From Eubacteriaceae bacterium (GTDB lineage: Bacteria > Bacillota > Clostridia > Peptostreptococcales > Anaerovoracaceae): DNA of 64,000 nucleotides. Made by a program: the position numbers and the translations under genes. Under the pieces are notes generated by a model. That model made no database searches, was not told the origin of the DNA, and saw only the letters and a list, made by a program, of their open reading frames with translations. The DNA lies in assembly GCA_902362435.1 (NCBI GenBank), contig CABIWW010000004.1, positions 62,001 through 126,000 on the forward strand, in the 5' to 3' direction. Positions 58,376-64,000 of this stretch are shown in pieces (position 1 is the stretch's first letter; each line of letters begins with the position of its first letter).

Positions 58376-59671
58376 CTACAGCAGACTTGTGCTCTTTTCC
58401 ATAACGCAGATGAAAAATCCGTCCGTGCCATTTATATTAGGCAGCAGCAGCGTTCTTTCGATTTTTGAGAATGACGGATTCCTCTTGAGGAAAAGCTCTG
58501 TCACTCTTTCGTTCTCGTTCGGGTTTACAGTGCAAGTACTGTAGACAAGTCTTCCGCCCGGTTTTACGTAGCTCGATGAAGCTGAAAGTATCGCCAGCTG
58601 CTTCTTAGGAAGCAGTTCCATTTCTTCTGTCATAGGTTTGTATTTGATTTCCGGTTTTCTGCGGACTACTCCAAGACCCGAACACGGTGCATCCACCAGC
58701 ACTCTGTCCGCCTTGTGGAGCATCGAGGAATCCACTCTCGTGGCGTCCCATGATCTTGTTTCTATATTGGTTATCCCGAGTCTTTTCGCTTCTTTATCGA
58801 TAAGATCGAGTTTTCTTCTGTAAATATCAGACGCTATTATCCTGCCGGTATTGTTCATTCTCTCTGCTATGGCTGTAGTCTTTCCTCCCGGAGCAGCACA
58901 TACATCCATCACGAGCTCTCCGTGCTTGGGATCGAGCTTCTCTGCCACGAGCATCGAGCTCTCATCCTGAGGAGTGAACATCCCGAGCTTGTACATTTCT
59001 GTGTCCAGCAGCCTGCTGCCCCTGACATTGAGTGCATTCTGGCAGAGTCTGCCTTCCTCAACGCTGAAATGCTGTTCTTCAAGCTTTTTTATCAGATCCT
59101 GTTTCATGACCTTGAGCCAGTTCAGTCTGACAGTCATAGGCGGCGTCACATTGCCGGCCTTGAGAAGCGCTTCAACAAAATCCGCACTGTAATTCTCCAG
59201 CCAGAGCTGTACGATCCACGGCGCATATGAATATTTTATGGACAGATACTCCACTTCGCCGTCAGCTCTGTCAGGAAGCCTTAGCTGTATCTTCTTGCTC
59301 AGGTACTCACGCAGCACTCCGTTCACGAGTCCTGCCATGCCCTTGGTGTATCGCTTCGCGAGAACGACGCTTTCATTCACTGCAGCATACTCCGGAACGG
59401 AATCCATTCGGCTGAGCTGATATATGCCCATCCTTATGATATTCAGCTCCTGCTGCCTCAGACTTTCTATACCTTCATTGAGCAGCTGGTCTATATAGTA
59501 GTCAAGCGTCAGCTTGTTTTCCAGTACGCCGTAAACCAGTTCGCGGACAAATGCCGGCGAACCCGGCTTGTTCAGTGCGATCTGGTGATTTATCGCCAGA
59601 TTGGAATACGCTTTACGTGATTCCACATCCATAAGTGCAAGATATGCGGTCTTTCTGTTTATATCCATCAA
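58376..59671 (-). CDS. rsmB: 16S rRNA (cytosine-967-C5)-methyltransferase
   Basis: 431 residues. N-terminal NusB-like RNA-binding domain (about 1-135), then the Fmu methyltransferase fold: SAM site MDVCAAPGGKTTAIAE, DAPCSGLG with the supporting cysteine, and YSTCTVNPNENE with the catalytic cysteine. It methylates C967 of 16S rRNA. Its start overlaps the zinc-peptidase stop by 4 bases (ATGA), so the two are translationally coupled. Confidence 0.95.
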   Translation of the reverse strand: MMDINRKTAYLALMDVESRKAYSNLAINHQIALNKPGSPAFVRELVYGVLENKLTLDYYIDQLLNEGIESLRQQELNIIRMGIYQLSRMDSVPEYAAVNESVVLAKRYTKGMAGLVNGVLREYLSKKIQLRLPDRADGEVEYLSIKYSYAPWIVQLWLENYSADFVEALLKAGNVTPPMTVRLNWLKVMKQDLIKKLEEQHFSVEEGRLCQNALNVRGSRLLDTEMYKLGMFTPQDESSMLVAEKLDPKHGELVMDVCAAPGGKTTAIAERMNNTGRIIASDIYRRKLDLIDKEAKRLGITNIETRSWDATRVDSSMLHKADRVLVDAPCSGLGVVRRKPEIKYKPMTEEMELLPKKQLAILSASSSYVKPGGRLVYSTCTVNPNENERVTELFLKRNPSFSKIERTLLLPNINGTDGFFICVMEKSTSLL

Positions 59672-60372
59672 TCGCGCCCCCTTATCATTAATATCCTTAT
59701 CAGATTTGCGACTGCTGTAGCCAGTGCTGCCACATAAGTCATCGCTGCAGCCGACAGTACCTTCCTCGCACCCTTCACTTCGGACGCGTCTATTATATTC
59801 AGAGCCTGCAGCTGCTTCACAGCTCTGCTGCTCGCATTGAATTCAACCGGCAGTGTGATCGTATGGAACAGCACTACCACGGCAAAGAATATCACTCCAA
59901 GATCAAAGATGAGGTTGCCTGTTGTCCTGTTTCCTGCCCAGATTATCATCAGTCCTATCAGCAGGAGCGGCCACGATGCCGCCGACACGAGATTGACGAC
60001 CGGCGCTATCGCATTCCTGAAACGCAAAAAGCCATAGGCAGTCCCGTCCTGTATCGCATGCCCCGATTCATGGGCCGCGATACTCACAGCTGCTATGGAT
60101 GTTCCGTTGTGTACCTGCGCCGAAAGACGCATCACATCTTTTGATGGATCATAATGATCTGTAAGTGTCCCTGATACCATTTCTATAGGGACATGTCTGA
60201 GTCCGTTGCTGTCCAGTATCATCCGCGCCGCCTGACGTCCTGTCAGGCCTCTTCTGTTTGCTATACCCGAATATCTGCTGTATGCGCTTTTCACCTTAGC
60301 CTGAGCATACAGGGAAAAAATGATCGCCGGTATCAGCAAAATGACTGTTGGATCAAACATGCCAAAATACAT
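59668..60372 (-). CDS. Neutral zinc metallopeptidase (YugP family)
   Basis: 234 residues. N-terminal membrane helix, zinc site AAHESGHAIQDGTAYGFLRF (HExxH-type), further helices around 130-170 and 205-225. Members of this Zn_peptidase_2 family are membrane proteases of unknown substrate, often next to rsmB in Firmicutes. It follows fmt after 23 bases and overlaps rsmB by 4. Confidence 0.9.
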   Translation of the reverse strand: MYFGMFDPTVILLIPAIIFSLYAQAKVKSAYSRYSGIANRRGLTGRQAARMILDSNGLRHVPIEMVSGTLTDHYDPSKDVMRLSAQVHNGTSIAAVSIAAHESGHAIQDGTAYGFLRFRNAIAPVVNLVSAASWPLLLIGLMIIWAGNRTTGNLIFDLGVIFFAVVVLFHTITLPVEFNASSRAVKQLQALNIIDASEVKGARKVLSAAAMTYVAALATAVANLIRILMIRGRD

Positions 60373-60395
60373 ATATTATTCCTCCAAATCTGATT

Positions 60396-61319
60396 TTATC
60401 CTAAAACCGTTCCAATTTCAATGGAATTGCCTTTTAAATATTCTCTGACAGCAACTCTTTTTTTGCCGGGCACCTGTATCTGCGTTATTCTCAGCACTTC
60501 TCCGGCCGCTGCGACATCGATCCCGTTTTCTCCCGTTCCGATCACTGTACCGTTCGCCGCTCCGGTTTTGATACCCGGTACCTCTGCCTGCCACAGCTTC
60601 ATCATCTTGTCACCGCAGTATGCATATGAACCCGGCCACGGGTCGAAGGCTCTGATGATACGCTCGATCTCATCCGGAGTCCTGGAAAAGTCTATATGAC
60701 CTTCACTCTTTGATATCATAGGCGCATATGTGGATTCTTCGTCATTCTGCTTTTCAGCAGTGATCGCATCAAGATGCGGTATCGTCTCCACCAGAAGCTC
60801 AGCACCCATCTGCGAAAGCTCGTCATGGAGCTGCTGGCCCGTCTTCCCTGCAGTGGACGTCGACCGCTTGGCGATCATATCACCCGTATCGAGTCCTTCC
60901 TCCATATACATGAGCGTGATACCGGTCTCTTCGTCCCCGGCTATGATAGCCCTCTGTACAGGTGCTGCACCTCTGAACCTCGGCAGCAGCGACCCGTGTA
61001 TATTTACACAGCCCTTGGCCGGTATGTCCAGCACTTCCTTCGGAAGCAGCTGACCGTATGCAGCTACTACGATAAGATCCGGCGCCGCATCTCTGAGCGT
61101 TTTTATGAACCCTTCGTCTTTTCTCATCTTCTCCGGCTGCATCACCTGCAGTCCCAGCTCCAGCGCCTTTTCCTTCACCGGAGGGAATTTCACCTTTTTG
61201 CCGCGATCCCGCAGCGCATCAGGCTGAGTCACGACAAAAGGTATCTCGTAGCCTTCCTTGTGAAGGGCTTCAAGCGCAGGTACCGCAAAATCCGGAGTCC
61301 CCATATAAACGATCTTCAT
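60396..61319 (-). CDS. fmt: Methionyl-tRNA formyltransferase
   Basis: 307 residues. N-terminal GART-like fold with KIVYMGTPDFAVPALEAL, the folate-binding NIHGSLLPRFRGAAPVQRAI stretch (SLLP motif and active-site asparagine), and the C-terminal OB-like tRNA domain. It formylates initiator Met-tRNA with 10-formyl-THF, linking it to fhs at 3-5 kb. It follows def after 7 bases, the usual def-fmt pair. Confidence 0.97.
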   Translation of the reverse strand: MKIVYMGTPDFAVPALEALHKEGYEIPFVVTQPDALRDRGKKVKFPPVKEKALELGLQVMQPEKMRKDEGFIKTLRDAAPDLIVVAAYGQLLPKEVLDIPAKGCVNIHGSLLPRFRGAAPVQRAIIAGDEETGITLMYMEEGLDTGDMIAKRSTSTAGKTGQQLHDELSQMGAELLVETIPHLDAITAEKQNDEESTYAPMISKSEGHIDFSRTPDEIERIIRAFDPWPGSYAYCGDKMMKLWQAEVPGIKTGAANGTVIGTGENGIDVAAAGEVLRITQIQVPGKKRVAVREYLKGNSIEIGTVLG

Positions 61320-61326
61320 CTGAGCA

Positions 61327-61797
61327 TCATTCCCCCTCTGCTGTTATCTGGTACACTTCTTTTGCCTTGTCGGTATAAAGTATCCCGTCGAGGTGATCGT
61401 ATTCGTGACACATCACGATGGCTCTGAACCCTTCGAATTCATATTCCTGAGGTTCTCCGTCCCTTCCAAGGCCCTTTATCCTTATCTTCTCCGGACGGTC
61501 TACCAGACCCGAATATCCCGGAACTGAAAGGCATCCTTCCTCGCTTTCCTGAGTCCCTGTCATGCTTATTATCTCCGGATTCACGAAATAATATATCTCA
61601 TCCGGCTCAGGCTCTGCCACGAACATCCTTCTCATCATGCCGATCTGAGGCGCCGCCAGCCCTACGCCGTTTGCGTCTTTCATCGTCTCTACCATGTCGT
61701 CTAGGATCGTCCTTATCCTGTCATCCACTTTATCGACTTCACGACATTTTTTTCTGAGGATAGGATCCCCTTCTGTGACTATGTTTCTGAGTGCCAT
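61327..61797 (-). CDS. def: Peptide deformylase
   Basis: 156 residues. The three metal motifs are present: GVGLAAPQIG, EEGCLSVPG (Cys ligand) and CHEYDHLDG (two His ligands with the catalytic Glu). It removes the formyl group that Fmt adds to initiator methionine. In the order priA-def-fmt, as in B. subtilis. Confidence 0.97.
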   Translation of the reverse strand: MALRNIVTEGDPILRKKCREVDKVDDRIRTILDDMVETMKDANGVGLAAPQIGMMRRMFVAEPEPDEIYYFVNPEIISMTGTQESEEGCLSVPGYSGLVDRPEKIRIKGLGRDGEPQEYEFEGFRAIVMCHEYDHLDGILYTDKAKEVYQITAEGE

Positions 61798-61811
61798 CGA
61801 ATCAAAACCTC

Positions 61812-63836
61812 CTATTCAAAGCTGTACGGATTTATGTCCGTGACCGCCGTATAATTCTTCTTTCTGTCCTTCTTGTCTTCTTCCCTTATGGAATTTATCA
61901 TATCCGAATATCCTCTGCGCCTGCCCTTCGGGCACTTTATAAGCATCGAATATCTGTATTTTTCCTTTATTTTGCTCATGTACGCTTCCTGCGGTCTGAA
62001 AAGATTCCCCTTTTCTTCTTCAGGCAGTGCTTTCATCAGCCTGTCGTGCCAGCTCTGTGCGCCTCTCAGCGCCTCCTGCTGATCTGCAGATGTGAACAGT
62101 ATCTGGAACATGTCGCTGAACGGCGGATACCCCATGTATTTCCTGAGCTGTATCTCCGTTTTGTAAAAGCCTTCGTAATCCTGTGCCGCCGCAAATGCTA
62201 CGGCATAGTGTTCAGGGCTGTACGTCTGTATCACGACTTTTCCCTTTTCATCTCCTCTGCCGGCACGGCCCGCCGCCTGTATGATAAGCTGCAGCGCCCT
62301 TTCCGGCGATCTGAAATCCGGTATGTTCAATGCGACGTCAGCTGATACTATCCCTACGAGTCCGACATTTTTAAAGTCGAGTCCCTTTGCGATCAGCTGC
62401 GTCCCTATCAGTATGTCTGTCTTTCCTTTCTGAAACGCTCTGAGCCTGCGCTCGAGCTCCCCTTTTTTCCTGACTGAATCAAGGTCCAGTCTTTCCGTGC
62501 TGTACTCCGGAAACATAGCCGAAACTGTCTCTTCAACTTTTTCGGTACCGCTGCCGAAATATTTCACATATCGGCTCCCGCAATCAGGACAGCTGCTTAT
62601 GGCCGCTGTCTGATACCCGCAGTAATGGCATACCGCGCTGCCGTTTTTTTTATGATAAGTCAGAGAAAGCCCGCAAGTCGGGCATTTTGCGACATAACCG
62701 CATTCTCTGCACGAAATGAATGTCGAATATCCTCTTCGGTTCAGGAAAAGCATCACCTGCTTACCCGCGCCGAGCTGCTCTTTCATCGACTGATACAGCC
62801 TGCCGCTTATCACCGACGTGTTCCCGGATCTGAGCTCATCACGCATATCAGTCACCGTCACTTCCGGCATGCTCACTTTATTGTATCTTTCCGTGAGCTT
62901 TATAAGTCTGTATATGCCTTCTTCGCTTCGCCTGTACGTCGCTACCGACGGTGTGGCGCTGCCGAGTATCAGCACACCCCTGCTGTCTTTATCCTGAAGG
63001 CGTTTTACTGCCACTTCTACAGTATCATACTTGGGAGTATGGTCGGATTTGTACGTGGATTCGTGCTCCTCGTCCACAACGATCAGCCCCAGATGCTCAA
63101 GCGGCGCGAACACCGCCGATCTTGCTCCGATGACGATATCCACGCCGCCGTCTCTTATCTTTTTCCACTGATCGTATCGCTCTCCCAGTGACAGCCTGCT
63201 GTGCAGCACCGCTATCCTGTCGCTGCCGAATCTCCCGATGAATCTGTCTATTATCTGCGCAGTGAGCGATATCTCAGGTACGAGAATGATCGCCTTCCGG
63301 CGCTTATCAAGCACCTTTTCAGTCGCTCTGATATAGATCTCAGTCTTGCCGCTTCCGGTGACGCCGTGTATCAGAAACCTCTCATGCTGTCCGCTTTCGA
63401 CAGCTTCTCCGATCTCCGCAAGCGCATCGTTCTGCTGCTTCGTCAGCTGTGCGACTTCGGACTCCACTCCCTGCCTGCCGGCGAACGGATCTTTTCTCGT
63501 GCCCTTCTTCAGTTTGCTGCCTGCAGGTGTGAAGCACTTTATCGCGTCTATATATCTGCAAAGATATCTCTGCCTCATCCACAGTGCCGTACGCACCATT
63601 TCAGGCGTGAGCGAAACGTCCGGATCCACGCTGTCTACATATCTGAGCTTTGCGCCCAGACCTTCCGGCGCACGATCCGAAACCGCAGCCACATAGCCGT
63701 CTCTGAGATTCCGGCTTTGTGCAAAGGGCACGTATACCTTGCTTCCGACGCAGACGCTGTCGTCTTCACATCCGTATGTATAAAGGATGTCTGTGCTGTC
63801 GCTTTTGTTGTCTATGACCAGGTCTACGTATTTCAT
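61812..63836 (-). CDS. priA: Primosomal protein N' (PriA helicase)
   Basis: 674 residues, short of the usual 730-830, chiefly in the N-terminal DNA-binding region. Helicase motifs: GVTGSGKTEIYIRA (Walker A), VVDEEHEST (DEEH box), GSATPSVATY, and the C-terminal motifs GTQLIAKGLDF and QAAGRAGRGDEKG. Four Cys pairs form the zinc domain (CRECGYVAKCPTCG, CHYCGYQTAAISSCPDCG). It reloads the replisome at collapsed forks. Four bases separate it from asnA. Confidence 0.96.
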   Translation of the reverse strand: MKYVDLVIDNKSDSTDILYTYGCEDDSVCVGSKVYVPFAQSRNLRDGYVAAVSDRAPEGLGAKLRYVDSVDPDVSLTPEMVRTALWMRQRYLCRYIDAIKCFTPAGSKLKKGTRKDPFAGRQGVESEVAQLTKQQNDALAEIGEAVESGQHERFLIHGVTGSGKTEIYIRATEKVLDKRRKAIILVPEISLTAQIIDRFIGRFGSDRIAVLHSRLSLGERYDQWKKIRDGGVDIVIGARSAVFAPLEHLGLIVVDEEHESTYKSDHTPKYDTVEVAVKRLQDKDSRGVLILGSATPSVATYRRSEEGIYRLIKLTERYNKVSMPEVTVTDMRDELRSGNTSVISGRLYQSMKEQLGAGKQVMLFLNRRGYSTFISCRECGYVAKCPTCGLSLTYHKKNGSAVCHYCGYQTAAISSCPDCGSRYVKYFGSGTEKVEETVSAMFPEYSTERLDLDSVRKKGELERRLRAFQKGKTDILIGTQLIAKGLDFKNVGLVGIVSADVALNIPDFRSPERALQLIIQAAGRAGRGDEKGKVVIQTYSPEHYAVAFAAAQDYEGFYKTEIQLRKYMGYPPFSDMFQILFTSADQQEALRGAQSWHDRLMKALPEEEKGNLFRPQEAYMSKIKEKYRYSMLIKCPKGRRRGYSDMINSIREEDKKDRKKNYTAVTDINPYSFE

Positions 63837-63840
63837 CAGC

Positions 63841-64000
63841 TACAGCAGGAAAATATCGTTTTCCCTGCACTCCCTGATCATTTCATCAGGCCATATCGAC
63901 GCCTGCACTTCGCCTATGTGCGCTTTTCTGAGGAAATACATGCAGAGTCTGCTCTGACCTATACCTCCGCCTATAGTATACGGAAGTTCGCCGTTAAGGA
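63841..64000 (-). CDS. asnA: Aspartate-ammonia ligase, C-terminal fragment at window edge
   Basis: The last 52 codons are in the window, ending with a TAG at 63841-63843; the rest lies to the right. The tail reads [20 protein letters not shown], then [17 protein letters not shown], the AsnA C-terminal signature (class II synthetase fold with the ATP-site G-G-G-I-G-Q-S-R). AsnA makes asparagine from aspartate and ammonia with ATP. It is the first gene of the run leading into priA, 4 bases away. Confidence 0.85.

Overview
The window reads as chromosomal DNA of a spore-forming, anaerobic Gram-positive bacterium of the class Clostridia. The evidence is the presence of spoIIM, spoVS and spoIVA, the clostridial division of labour between FolD and FchA in folate chemistry, PASTA-domain kinase PrkC with PrpC, NiaR, a ZTP riboswitch, strong AGGAGG-type ribosome binding sites and sortase-type surface proteins. 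A lineage near the former Clostridiales Family XIII (Anaerovoracaceae) would fit, but that is inference. Almost all genes lie on the minus strand. No tRNA, rRNA, CRISPR array, IS element or prophage was recognised.

Left part (1-12.9 kb): a truncated APC amino-acid permease; a one-carbon operon fhs-fchA-folD with promoter, ZTP riboswitch, terminator and a repeat-bearing leader; rplS-rbgA-rnhB; xerD; a sortase-type surface protein; spoIIM; and a proB-proC-nudF operon. The proline pathway is completed by proA at 21 kb on the other strand.

Accessory middle (13-26.7 kb): a SipW-type secreted beta-helix protein, spoVS, a candidate small RNA with its own promoter and terminator (about 15101-15186), then a polyphosphate/CotH locus (VTC, DUF4956, CotH, two-component system) that looks damaged: DUF4956 and CotH are fused through an apparent deletion, and the response regulator carries a frameshift and an internal deletion. 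There follow an RNase H-like nuclease with proA, a PTS EIIC-like/FmdE/DUF3842 operon divergent from niaR, and a MATE exporter.

Middle right (26.9-43.7 kb): gabT behind a sigma-54 activator gene; an MBL/beta-CASP nuclease; a truncated surface-protein remnant; an operon of a 900-residue Fe-S flavoprotein with hypA-hypB; a HisD-family dehydrogenase; an MFS exporter; spoIVA; and a DUF975/ABC-type-IV membrane protein. Two unusual repeat arrays lie here (36716-37001 and 38511-38646).

Right part (43.7-64 kb): a tightly packed minus-strand housekeeping run asnA-priA-def-fmt-Zn peptidase-rsmB-prpC-prkC-rsgA-rpe-plsX-rnc-smc-ftsY-der-plsY-gpsA-miaB. It joins replication restart, translation initiation, phosphosignalling, ribosome assembly, phospholipid synthesis, protein targeting and tRNA modification. 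acpP, usually between plsX and rnc, is absent.
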